A stretch of DNA of 64,000 nt, taken from assembly GCA_017395045.1 (NCBI GenBank), contig JAFPWG010000006.1:37467-101466 (forward strand). Direction: 5' to 3'. Below the pieces are notes generated by a model. It saw nothing but the letters and a program-made list of their open reading frames with translations. It was not told the DNA's origin and did not search any database. This document shows, in pieces, positions 34,909-43,352 of this stretch (its first letter is position 1; every line of letters begins with the position of its first letter). Origin of the DNA: Bacteroidales bacterium (GTDB lineage Bacteria; Bacteroidota; Bacteroidia; Bacteroidales; UBA932). The position numbers were made by a program, and so were the translations under genes.

Positions 34909-36275
34909 TATTTGAAGAACTTATCGACTTCCTTCACGGTCTCAGGAAGGGCGAATACAGCTACGCGGTCATAGGGTTCGATGCGGGTGTCGCCCACGGC
35001 GATGAAAGCCTCGCTGCCGCGGATGACGCCGCCGATGATGGCGTTGCGCGGGAAGGCGATGTCCTTGAGGGCCCCCTTGGTCACCTTGGAATCGGGTGCG
35101 GCCGTATATTCCAGCACTTCGGCGTCCGTGCCGCTCATGTAGCGCACGAACCGGACCTTGTCGGAGAGGGTGAACTTGAAGATGCGGCCCGCCGTGATGA
35201 GCTTCTTGTTGATGACCGCGTCCACGCCCATGTCCTCCGCAAGGCGGACATATTCCAGGTTCTCCACCTGGGCGATGACGCGGGAGACGCCGAATTTCTT
35301 CGCCACCACGCAGGCCAGGATGTTGGTTTCATCATTACCGGTCACTGCTACCAGGGCGTCATAGTCGCGGATACCCTCTTCCACCAGGAAGTCGGAATTC
35401 CGCACGTCCCCGTTCGCTACCATCACTTCCGACGGCAGCCTTTCGGAAAGCTCCCGGCTGCGCTGCTTGTCGATTTCGATGATCTTGACCGAATCCAGCT
35501 GCTGGCGGGCGAGCTGGCCCGCCACCATTTCAGCGATTTCGCTGCCGCCGAGGATCATCACGCTGTCCACTTCGATGTTGTCCTTTCCGAGGAACTTCAT
35601 GATGGTGGGGACGCCTTCGCGCTTGGCGATGATGTACAAGTGGTCGTTGTAGTTGAACTTGGTGTCGAACTTGGGAATGATCGTCTCGCCCTTCCGCGCG
35701 ATGGCGATGATGCGGAGCTGGGCTTGGGCGGACGCCGTCTCCATCGCCGTGGTGAACTCGGCGACGTTCATGTCCAGGATGGGGGAATCGTCGTCCAGGC
35801 GGAACACCAGCAGCTGGAGCTTGCCGCGGGCGAAGTCCATCGAGTCCGTGGACGCCGTGTGCTTGAGCAGGTCCATGATTTCGTCGCTGGCGATTTTCTC
35901 GGGATAGAAGAGCATGTCGATGCCCAGATCCTTGAAAATGAGCTTGTTCTCCGGGAGGAGGTAGGCCTCGTCCTCTACGCGGGCGATCACCCGCTTGGTG
36001 CCGAGTTTCTTCGCCAGCAGGGCGCTCACCACGTTCACGGTCTGGGTCGTGAAGGGATTCACCGCGATGAAGAGGTCGGCCTTCGCGCAGCCGGCATCCT
36101 TCAGGACCGTGATGGAGGAGGGATCGCCGAAGATGGTGACGACGTCGGCCGTTCCGACGAGCTGTTGGAGGCGAGCCTCGTTGTCGTCGATGACGGTGAT
36201 GTCGCCGCCTTCGTTGCTGAGCATCTTCGCCAGATGGGAACCCACCTGCCCGGCGCCTTCGATGATGATCTTCAT
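34908..36275 (-). CDS. trkA: Trk system potassium transport regulatory protein TrkA
   Basis: A 455-residue cytoplasmic protein made of two repeats, each an NAD-binding RCK_N domain (MKIIIEGAGQVGSHLAKML at the N-terminus; SVMILGGSEIAEMVAGQL in the middle) and an RCK_C domain. It gates the membrane K+ channel TrkH by NAD(H)/nucleotide binding. TrkH is not adjacent; the coupled downstream gene encodes a secreted CBM9-like protein instead. Confidence 0.95.
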   Translation of the reverse strand: MKIIIEGAGQVGSHLAKMLSNEGGDITVIDDNEARLQQLVGTADVVTIFGDPSSITVLKDAGCAKADLFIAVNPFTTQTVNVVSALLAKKLGTKRVIARVEDEAYLLPENKLIFKDLGIDMLFYPEKIASDEIMDLLKHTASTDSMDFARGKLQLLVFRLDDDSPILDMNVAEFTTAMETASAQAQLRIIAIARKGETIIPKFDTKFNYNDHLYIIAKREGVPTIMKFLGKDNIEVDSVMILGGSEIAEMVAGQLARQQLDSVKIIEIDKQRSRELSERLPSEVMVANGDVRNSDFLVEEGIRDYDALVAVTGNDETNILACVVAKKFGVSRVIAQVENLEYVRLAEDMGVDAVINKKLITAGRIFKFTLSDKVRFVRYMSGTDAEVLEYTAAPDSKVTKGALKDIAFPRNAIIGGVIRGSEAFIAVGDTRIEPYDRVAVFALPETVKEVDKFFK

Positions 36276-36299
36276 ACGCGTATTGACTTATATCCCAGG

Positions 36300-36307
36300 C
36301 AAAGATA
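36300..36307 (-). promoter_or_regulatory. -7 promoter element of trkA
   Basis: The minus strand reads TATCTTTG, 24 nt before the trkA ATG. Confidence 0.75.
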
Positions 36308-36329
36308 ATCATTTTTACAAAGAATTGAT

Positions 36330-36337
36330 TATATTTG
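36330..36337 (+). promoter_or_regulatory. -7 promoter element of the M48 protease, next to the start codon
   Basis: TATATTTG ends four bases before the ATGATG at 36342-36347, so the mRNA should begin at or beside the start codon. Confidence 0.7.
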
Positions 36338-36341
36338 CGGT

Positions 36342-37127
36342 ATGATGAAACGTTTCCTTGCCTTTGCAGCGGGCGTGCTGATGCTCACCTCCTGCTCCCA
36401 GACTTTTGATGCGGCCCGCGCCCTCCAGGGCGGCATGATGGCCGCGCAGGCCCTGTCCCTCACCGACGAACAGGTCCAGGCTTATGTCCACCAGTACATT
36501 ACCCAGCTCGATGCGCAGAGCAAGGTGCTCCCGGAGACGAACGCCTACACGAAGCGCCTGAGGAATATGACGAAGAACCTGACGGCCGTGGACGGCATTC
36601 CGCTGAACTTCAAGGTGTACCAGGAAAACCAGGTGAACGCTTTCGCCTGCGCCGACGGTAGCGTTCGCGTGTACACGGGCATCATGGACGTGATGACGGA
36701 CAACGAACTGCTCGGGGTGATCGGACACGAGATCGGCCACGTGGCGATGAAGCACACGAAGAAAGAGATGCGCACTTCCATGCTCACGAGCGCGGCCCTG
36801 GAAGGCCTCGCCTCCACCAGCAGCACAATGGCCACGCTCACCGACTCGCAGCTCGGCGCCATCGGCAACGCGGTGCTGAATGCCCAGTATTCCAAGAAGC
36901 AGGAGAGCCAGGCCGACGATTACGGCTATGAGTTCCTGAAGGCGGTGGGCAAGAACCCCTGGGGCATGGCGATGTCCTTCGAGAAGCTGCAGAAAGTTTC
37001 GGAAAGCAGCGGCTCACAGGCCAGCTCCGTCCAGAAACTGTTCTCTTCCCACCCGGATACCGAAACCCGCATCAAGCGGATGTCGGAACGGGCTATGGCG
37101 GAGGGTTACAAGCGGCCGGCCAAATAG
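36342..37127 (+). CDS. M48 family zinc metalloprotease, lipoprotein
   Basis: A 261-residue protein with a lipoprotein signal (LTSC, Cys18). The M48 catalytic motif HEIGH (His129, Glu130, His133) and the third ligand Glu188 in KKQESQADDYGYEF are intact. The domain layout is that of LoiP/BepA-like outer-membrane quality-control proteases without TPR repeats. Two ATGs are adjacent (36342, 36345); either could be used. Its stop directly abuts the stop of the convergent glycosyltransferase gene, with no base between. Confidence 0.93.
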   Translation: MMKRFLAFAAGVLMLTSCSQTFDAARALQGGMMAAQALSLTDEQVQAYVHQYITQLDAQSKVLPETNAYTKRLRNMTKNLTAVDGIPLNFKVYQENQVNAFACADGSVRVYTGIMDVMTDNELLGVIGHEIGHVAMKHTKKEMRTSMLTSAALEGLASTSSTMATLTDSQLGAIGNAVLNAQYSKKQESQADDYGYEFLKAVGKNPWGMAMSFEKLQKVSESSGSQASSVQKLFSSHPDTETRIKRMSERAMAEGYKRPAK

Positions 37128-38165
37128 TCAGAACTTGTTTTTCCGGCCCATCAGGGCACGAGGCACCATCCACTTGGGATACCAACCGTGGATGGTGACT
37201 TCTTTTTGTTGGGAGGCCACTTCGTCCGGGCTGGGTTTGTGCCGGAGTTTGAAATACTCGGCATGGGCTTTGACCACGGCCTTGTAGGAGTCCCATTTCT
37301 TGGTTGTCAGATAATTGACGGCGGAGACACCGTCCAGGAGCATCCGGACCAGGATGCGCCGCCGGGCCTTTCCCAGGGCTCCTTCCACACTGTAGCCCTG
37401 CGCCCGGAAGGTCCTGGCCAGGTTGTTCTCCAGCATCAGGAGGTTGTTCCGGTAGTTCAGCCGGAGCTTGAAGGGGGAGTCGTTCGGCAGGGTCCCGCCG
37501 CCGATGTGGTAAACGAACGACTGAGGCACCACGGAAACCCTGTACCCGGCCAGCTGGATGCGCCAGCACAGGTCGATTTCCTCCATATGGGCGAAGAACC
37601 GGTCGTCCAGACCGCCCAGCTTTTTCCAGAGGCGGCTCCGGACCATCAGGCAGGCGCCCGATACCCAGAAGACATCGGCCGGAGTGTCATACTGCCCCTG
37701 GTCTTTCTCCACCATCGTCATGGCGCGACCGCGGCAGAAAGGGTAACCGTAGCGGTCCAGCAGTCCTCCCGCCGCGCCGGCGTATTCGAAGGCGGTCCGG
37801 TCGTGCCAGGAAAGCAGTTTGGGCCCGCAGGCTCCGCATTTGGGATGGGTGTCCATCCAGTCTACGAGGGGCTTCAGCCAGCCTTCCGGAACTTCGATGT
37901 CGGAATTGATGAGGACGTAATACTCGGCGTCGACCTGGGCCAGGGCCCGGTTGTAACCACCGGTGAATCCGTAGTTCTTGTCCAGGGGGATCTGGCGGAC
38001 CAAAGGGAATTCCCGCGTGAGCATCTCCAGAGAGCCGTCCGTGGAAGCGCTGTCCGCCACGATGACTTCCGCGTCCATCCCCTCCGTGGAGGCGATGAGT
38101 CCGGGAAGGAATTCCCGCAGGTATCCCTTTGTATTCCAATTGAGTATGACGATGGCAGTCTTCAT
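37128..38165 (-). CDS. GT2 family glycosyltransferase
   Basis: A 345-residue GT-A fold enzyme. It begins MKTAIVILNWNTKGYL, has DSASTDGS, the DxD-like INSDIEVPEG and a FFAHMEEIDLCWRIQLAGYR segment with the likely base ED/E-E-D, all typical of rhamnosyl-type GT2 enzymes of surface glycans. Residues about 265-300 are basic and amphipathic, and there is no clear membrane anchor. The start overlaps the TldE stop by four bases (ATGA). Donor and acceptor are unknown. Confidence 0.9.
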   Translation of the reverse strand: MKTAIVILNWNTKGYLREFLPGLIASTEGMDAEVIVADSASTDGSLEMLTREFPLVRQIPLDKNYGFTGGYNRALAQVDAEYYVLINSDIEVPEGWLKPLVDWMDTHPKCGACGPKLLSWHDRTAFEYAGAAGGLLDRYGYPFCRGRAMTMVEKDQGQYDTPADVFWVSGACLMVRSRLWKKLGGLDDRFFAHMEEIDLCWRIQLAGYRVSVVPQSFVYHIGGGTLPNDSPFKLRLNYRNNLLMLENNLARTFRAQGYSVEGALGKARRRILVRMLLDGVSAVNYLTTKKWDSYKAVVKAHAEYFKLRHKPSPDEVASQQKEVTIHGWYPKWMVPRALMGRKNKF

Positions 38166-39517
38166 GCGTTGACGTCTGTGTTTCTGAACGCTAAGGTCGG
38201 GATTAATTTGGACATGCACAAGCGGGCGTCGTCGGCCACCAGGAGGAGATTGTTCCACAGGTCGAAGAAGTTGCCCGTCACCAGCATTTCCCGCACCGGG
38301 TGCGTAATGCGGCCGTCCTCGAAGGCAAAACCCTCGATCCCATAGGAGAAGTCGCCCGTGGTGGTGTTGGAGTTGCCGCCGTTGAAACCGGTGATGAAGA
38401 TCCCTTTCCCGACTTTCCGGAGCACGTCGTCCCGCGTCTTGCAGCCGCCCCAGGGCAAGACTTTCGGGCGGGTGGCGTCTTCGATGGTGGGCGCCATCCC
38501 GGTCTTGCCGGCGATGTAGGTATTGATGAAGTACCGCGTAGGAACTCCCTTGTCGATGATGGGGAATTCCGTCGTGGCCACGCCTTCGCTGTCATACAGG
38601 CGGGAGCCGGTCTCGCCCCGGGAGCGCGGGCAGTCCAGGACGGTAAGGTGTTCGGAGAAGACGCGCTGCCCGACCTTGTCCAGCAGGAAGGTGTTCTTCT
38701 GCTGCACCGAATAGCCGTTGAGGGCGTTCAGGACGGGGGTCAGGAATTTGGAGGCGCACTCGCTGTCCACGACGATGGTGCACTTTCCTCCGGGATGGTC
38801 CTGGGGGCTGATCTGGGCCGCCGCGCGGCGGATGGCTGTCTCGCTGCAGGAAGCGAGGGAGGGGAGGATGGCTTCCAGTCGGGGCGTTGCATCCCACCAG
38901 TAGCTGGAGAACCGGTTCCCTTCGGCGTCCTCCACGGTGACTTCATAACCGATCTCGAAAGAGGTTTCGGTGTGGCGGGCGAACAGCCCGTTCGAGTCCA
39001 TCACCACGCTGTCGAAGACGCTGTCGGAGTATTCGCCTTCTTCGGAGACGAGGGTGAAACCCTTCTCCAGTTCTGCCTTGCGGGACCAGGCGGCCGTACC
39101 GATGGCCATTTCCCGGCGTGTGTCTGCGGTCAGCGTTTCGCAGACAGGGTCGTAGAGATCCAGCTCGTTCCCGGTTCCGGCGTCTTTCGCCGTCCGTTCC
39201 GGAGCAGGAAGGTCACGGGCAGGGTCTGGCTCCAGGGTGCGGACCGTATCGATGGCGCCCAGGAGGAAGGCTTCGACCTCCTTCCTTTCCAGCCGGTTGG
39301 TGGAGAACCCTCCGAAACGGCCGTCCACGAAGAGGGAGAACTGCAGGCTCCGGTCCAGGGCGTGCGTGACCTTGTCCAGTTCCCCGTTCAGCATCCCGAA
39401 CAGTTCCATCAGACTTTTGTTCAGGGTGACGCGCACTTTCTGCGCCCCGTTCGCAAGGGCGTAGTCCAGGGACGCCCGGGCCAGGGCGATTTCTTCGGCG
39501 GTGAGTCTGTTGTCCAT
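38162..39517 (-). CDS. TldE/PmbA-like metallopeptidase subunit
   Basis: A 451-residue TldD/PmbA family protein. It lacks the HExxxH zinc motif, which marks it as the TldE-type partner; conserved parts include STNRLE, VFDSVVMDSNG, and the C-terminal GGNSNTTTGDFSYGIEGF. TldD and TldE form a heterodimer that cuts unfolded peptides from their ends. It follows the TldD gene by 12 bases. Confidence 0.9.
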   Translation of the reverse strand: MDNRLTAEEIALARASLDYALANGAQKVRVTLNKSLMELFGMLNGELDKVTHALDRSLQFSLFVDGRFGGFSTNRLERKEVEAFLLGAIDTVRTLEPDPARDLPAPERTAKDAGTGNELDLYDPVCETLTADTRREMAIGTAAWSRKAELEKGFTLVSEEGEYSDSVFDSVVMDSNGLFARHTETSFEIGYEVTVEDAEGNRFSSYWWDATPRLEAILPSLASCSETAIRRAAAQISPQDHPGGKCTIVVDSECASKFLTPVLNALNGYSVQQKNTFLLDKVGQRVFSEHLTVLDCPRSRGETGSRLYDSEGVATTEFPIIDKGVPTRYFINTYIAGKTGMAPTIEDATRPKVLPWGGCKTRDDVLRKVGKGIFITGFNGGNSNTTTGDFSYGIEGFAFEDGRITHPVREMLVTGNFFDLWNNLLLVADDARLCMSKLIPTLAFRNTDVNA

Positions 39518-39529
39518 ACCTTTTGATCG

Positions 39530-40996
39530 TTATTCTCCGCCTACGGTGAGGGACTTGACCAGGACAGTCGGGATGCCGCAGGAGACGGGGACGCTCTGTC
39601 CTTTCCCGCAGGTCCAGGTGCCCGGGTCGATGGCGAGGTCGTCGCCCACGGCGACGATGTCGCGAAGGGCCGCGGGTCCGTTCCCGATGATGTTGATATC
39701 CTTCACGGGGGCGGTCAGACGGCCGTTTTCAATCAGGAAGCCGCTCTTGACGAAGAACGTGAAATCCCCTTCGCCGATCTGCACCTGGCCGTTGGAGAAC
39801 TCATCGACATAGATCCCTCTGGGCACCGAGGCGATGAGGTCCGCCGGGGCGGCGTTCCCGCTTTCCATGTAGGTGGCGCGCATCCGGGGAATGGGCGCGT
39901 AGCGGAAGGATTCCCGCCGGCCGTTTCCCGTCGGCGAGACCCCGTAATGGCGTGCGCTGATGCGGTCGTGCAGGTAGGAGGTCAGGATGCCGTCCTCCAC
40001 CATGTAAGTCTTCTGTGCAGGGACGCCTTCATCGTCGAAGTTGAGGGCGCCGCGGTTGCCCTTGAGGGTGCCGTCATCGATGATGTGGATTCCCCGGGCG
40101 CATACCTGCTGCCCCATTTTCTCGGAAAAGATGGAGGTCCCCTTGCGGTTGAAGTCTGCCTCGAAGGCGTGTCCCATCGCCTCGTGGAGCAGGATTCCGG
40201 AGGCGCCGGCACCCATCACCACGGGCATCTGTCCGCCCTTGGGACGGCGGGCGTCAAACCGGTCGTCAATGCCCTTCACGGCATCTCGGGCCATTTCCTC
40301 GACGAGGGCGTCCGAGAGCATTTCCACACCCGTCCGGAAACTCCGGGATACGGTCTTGTTTTCCGTTTTTCCGCCTTGCTGGAAGATGACCGTGGCGGAT
40401 ACGGATCCCATCGGCCGGGTCTCGTACTTGAGTTCTTTCAAGGAGTTGTACATCAGCACGTCCGTGACCTGCCAGGCAAGGTTTGCCAGGATCTTGACGA
40501 TACGGGCGTCCTTTTCCCGGATGGCGTTTTCCAGTTTCTGGAGGAAGGAGATGAAGACGGCGGTTTCCGCGCTCCGCCAATGCTCCCGCACGGGATAGCG
40601 GTCAGCCGCGGGATTGGGTTCGCCGCGGAACCGGCGGCCGACCATCCGGGAGCCGTTGGCTTCGGCCCGGACGGAATGCTCGTAGAAGGAGGAAGTCCCG
40701 TCGGCGATGGCCGCAGCGGCCCGTGCACTTTCCAGAAGGTCGGGCATGGCGGTGCTTTCGGCATAGGCATAGCCGGTTTTCTCACCGCACAGGACGCGGA
40801 TGCCCACGCCGTAGTCGATGTGGCGTCCGCCGGAAGCTACCGTCCCGTCACGGAGGACCACATTCCCGTAGGTCGTATTCTCGAAGAACAGGTCGCAGTA
40901 ATCACCCCCGTGCCGGAGCGACTCGGCGACGAGGGTATCCAAAAGGGGCTCTCCGGTCCCGAAAAGGTCCAGATAGTGCTGTTTGGGATGGATCAT
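39530..40996 (-). CDS. tldD: TldD-like metalloprotease
   Basis: A 488-residue TldD family protein with the zinc motif HEAMGH (His271, Glu272, His276) preceded by GASGILL, plus SGGRHIDYGVGIRVL and a C-terminal PGTWTCGKGQSVPV segment. With TldE it should form the active peptidase. I start at MIHPKQHYL (40996), which overlaps the upstream kinase-like gene by four bases; the same frame is open further upstream but inside that gene. Confidence 0.93.
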   Translation of the reverse strand: MIHPKQHYLDLFGTGEPLLDTLVAESLRHGGDYCDLFFENTTYGNVVLRDGTVASGGRHIDYGVGIRVLCGEKTGYAYAESTAMPDLLESARAAAAIADGTSSFYEHSVRAEANGSRMVGRRFRGEPNPAADRYPVREHWRSAETAVFISFLQKLENAIREKDARIVKILANLAWQVTDVLMYNSLKELKYETRPMGSVSATVIFQQGGKTENKTVSRSFRTGVEMLSDALVEEMARDAVKGIDDRFDARRPKGGQMPVVMGAGASGILLHEAMGHAFEADFNRKGTSIFSEKMGQQVCARGIHIIDDGTLKGNRGALNFDDEGVPAQKTYMVEDGILTSYLHDRISARHYGVSPTGNGRRESFRYAPIPRMRATYMESGNAAPADLIASVPRGIYVDEFSNGQVQIGEGDFTFFVKSGFLIENGRLTAPVKDINIIGNGPAALRDIVAVGDDLAIDPGTWTCGKGQSVPVSCGIPTVLVKSLTVGGE

Positions 40997-41556
40997 AGGG
41001 ATTTGATCTGCTGGTAGAGATCCAGGTCCCTGACGGTCATTCCCTTCCGGCTGCCTTCGGCGACCAGCGTGAAGGATGCGGTGGTGTTGTCCACCAGCAT
41101 CCACTTGTCGCAGGCCGGGGCGTAATCTTCGAAGAAGTAGTGCAGGCCCGTGTAGTACCGTCGCCGGATGACGTCCTCCGGCACGGCGTGCCCGCCGGCC
41201 TCCACCCGCTTGGCTACCCGGCGGATGGCTTCTTCCGGCGACGCGAGCCACAGGTAAACCACCGTCACAAAATACCCCTGGTCCTGGGCCCGGCGCACCA
41301 TTTTCAGGAGCGACCGGGTGGCCAGGGTGGTTTCAATGCAGAAGTCCTCCCGCCGGGCGAACAGGTACTGCGTCTTGGAGAGCATGTACCGGCTGGCGGT
41401 GATGTAGGCCGTTTCGGGATGGAAGGGTGCAAGGCTCTTTGCGAACTCGTCGGAGTTCACGAACTCGCTGCAGTCCAGTAATTCGGGAAGCTGGTTATAG
41501 GACGCCGTCGTCTTCCCGGACCCGTTGCAGCCGGCGATGATGTACATGCGGGGCAT
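40993..41556 (-). CDS. Zeta-toxin-like P-loop kinase
   Basis: A 187-residue cytoplasmic P-loop protein. GCNGSGKTT (9-17) is the Walker A loop, NSDEFAKSL and FCIETTLATRS match the zeta-toxin/UMP-kinase-like pattern (substrate Asp and ET-T), and the lid holds IRRRYY. Zeta toxins phosphorylate UDP-N-acetyl sugars; many chromosomal relatives are not toxins. No epsilon-type antitoxin gene is adjacent. It lies 31 nt after the peptide transporter with no visible promoter and is coupled to tldD by an ATGA overlap, so a role in peptide or wall-fragment metabolism is as likely as toxicity. Confidence 0.8.
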   Translation of the reverse strand: MPRMYIIAGCNGSGKTTASYNQLPELLDCSEFVNSDEFAKSLAPFHPETAYITASRYMLSKTQYLFARREDFCIETTLATRSLLKMVRRAQDQGYFVTVVYLWLASPEEAIRRVAKRVEAGGHAVPEDVIRRRYYTGLHYFFEDYAPACDKWMLVDNTTASFTLVAEGSRKGMTVRDLDLYQQIKSL

Positions 41557-41587
41557 GGGTATGTATCAGCGGACTGGGTGTTCCTTT

Positions 41588-43267
41588 CTATGCCGTAGCG
41601 GCGTTCAGTTTCTTCAGGAGGGCGAACATCACGGCACCGGAGATGACGCAGAGTGCCATCAGCACCGTCCAGTTGACCCAGAGCGGAACGTTGTTCCAGA
41701 GCATGGACGGAATGGAGCTGAGGTAGTTGCCGATGGCGGTAGCGGCGAACCAGCAGCCCATCATGAGTCCTTTGTACTTGGGAGGAGCAACCTTGGACAC
41801 GAAGGAGATACCCATCGGGGAGAGGAGCAGCTCGGCGAAGGTGAGGACGAGGTAGGTGCTGATCAGGTAGGTCGGGACCACCGGGTCGGGGGACACGCCG
41901 CCGACGGCGGTAAGCGTGGACGGGGCGGGCTGTCCCTTGGAGGCGGCAAGCATGATCAGGTAGCCGAGGGCGGCCACGAACATGCCCAGGCCGATCTTCG
42001 TGGGAGCGGTAGGTTCCTTTCCTTTCTTCGCCAGGGAGCCGAAGATGGCCATGGAGAGCGGCGTAAGTGCCACGACGAAGAACGGATTGAACTGCTGGAA
42101 CTGCTGGGGAAGGATGTGGAGGGTGGGCTCCATGCCGGAATAGATCCAGTAGGCGCCGCCCCAGAGAAGCAGCGTTACGGCTCCGCAGATGACCTTGCTG
42201 TTGAGGGATTCGGACTGGAAGATCCCGAAGAGCGTATAGACGGACACGGCGATCAGGAACAGGGGCCAGATGTTGAAGCCGATGCGGAGCGGGCCGGAGA
42301 CGGTATCCTGCGTGTAGTCACGGGCGAAATAGGTCAGCGAAGAACCATTCTGGTGGAAGGCCATCCAGAAGAAGATGACCACGGCGAATACGAAGCAAAG
42401 GGCGACGATGCGGTCCTTGGTCTGCTTGGGAGTAAGCTCGACGACGTTCTCCTTGGAAGCGGCGGCCTGTTTGGCATTGACATCGGTGTGCTTGAACCAG
42501 GAGCGGAAGCCGAAATAGATGGCGATCGAGAAGATCAGGGACACGCATGCCACGGCGAAGCCGAGGTTGTAAGCGGTGGACAGGGAATTGATATAGTACT
42601 GGCTGAATTCGTTCAGGCTCATCGCGGCCACGTCGGAACCGGGCATCGCGGCCTGGAGGTTCTGGAGGACGGAGGGATCCTGGAGGGTCCCGTCGAGGCA
42701 CTGGTGCGCAAGCGCGGGAATGTCGGCCTTGTAGATGAGTCCGGACTTGGCGAGATGGCTGTTGGTCAGGGCGGTGGCGGCGGTAGGGGCGAACATCGCG
42801 CCGATGTTGATGGCCATATAGAAGAGGCTGAAGCCGGAATCCCGTTTGGCCCCGTAGGCGGGATCGTCGTAGAGGTTTCCGGTCATGACCTGGAGGTTAC
42901 CCTTGAACAGGCCGGTTCCCACCGCGATGAGCAGCAGGGCGCCGACCATCATCGTGATGGCGAGGCCGCGGTTGGCGAAGGCGTCGGTGGGGATGGCCAG
43001 CAGCAGGTATCCCAGGAACATCACGGAAACGCCGGTGACGACGCATTTGCCGAAGCCGATCTTGTCGGCGAGCCAACCGCCGAGGACGGGCATGAAATAA
43101 ACGGCAGCGAGGAAAATCGCATAATACTGTCCCGCAGCGGCGGCGCTGAATCCGAACTTCGCCTGCAGGAACAGGAGGAAGATGGCCAGCATGGTGTAGT
43201 AACCGAAACGCTCACCGGTGTTGGCAAGCGCAAGGGCGTACAGTCCTTTAGGTTGTCCTTTGAACAT
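41588..43267 (-). CDS. Peptide MFS transporter (POT/PTR family)
   Basis: A 559-residue protein with about 12-14 membrane helices. The N-terminus carries NTGERFGYYTM, which corresponds to the POT motif ExxERFxYY but with Asn16 in place of the first Glu. Other signatures are GGWLADKIGFGK and FYMAINIGA, with a helix-rich C-terminus containing the FAELLLSPMGISFV segment. It should import di- and tripeptides with a cation. It heads a possible five-gene unit that ends with the glycosyltransferase at 37128 and includes TldD/TldE. Confidence 0.92.
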   Translation of the reverse strand: MFKGQPKGLYALALANTGERFGYYTMLAIFLLFLQAKFGFSAAAAGQYYAIFLAAVYFMPVLGGWLADKIGFGKCVVTGVSVMFLGYLLLAIPTDAFANRGLAITMMVGALLLIAVGTGLFKGNLQVMTGNLYDDPAYGAKRDSGFSLFYMAINIGAMFAPTAATALTNSHLAKSGLIYKADIPALAHQCLDGTLQDPSVLQNLQAAMPGSDVAAMSLNEFSQYYINSLSTAYNLGFAVACVSLIFSIAIYFGFRSWFKHTDVNAKQAAASKENVVELTPKQTKDRIVALCFVFAVVIFFWMAFHQNGSSLTYFARDYTQDTVSGPLRIGFNIWPLFLIAVSVYTLFGIFQSESLNSKVICGAVTLLLWGGAYWIYSGMEPTLHILPQQFQQFNPFFVVALTPLSMAIFGSLAKKGKEPTAPTKIGLGMFVAALGYLIMLAASKGQPAPSTLTAVGGVSPDPVVPTYLISTYLVLTFAELLLSPMGISFVSKVAPPKYKGLMMGCWFAATAIGNYLSSIPSMLWNNVPLWVNWTVLMALCVISGAVMFALLKKLNAATA

Positions 43268-43308
43268 ATTGATTAGGTTTATTAAGAATATTCGGTTCTC
43301 ATTTCACA

Positions 43309-43316
43309 AATATAAG
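43309..43316 (-). promoter_or_regulatory. -7 promoter element of the peptide transporter
   Basis: The minus strand reads TATATTTG, about 41 nt before the ATG. Confidence 0.7.
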
Positions 43317-43335
43317 AAGTTTTGGATAAAAATAC

Positions 43336-43343
43336 TATCTTTG
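43336..43343 (+). promoter_or_regulatory. -7 promoter element of the acyltransferase-DUF4831-pepD unit
   Basis: TATCTTTG ends nine bases before the ATG at 43353, predicting a leader of about five bases. Confidence 0.75.
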
Positions 43344-43352
43344 TAAAGGTTT

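Noticed and set aside
40993-41556. A toxin-antitoxin module based on the zeta-toxin-like protein
   Set aside because: No small antitoxin gene is adjacent, and the gene is embedded between a transporter and tldD.
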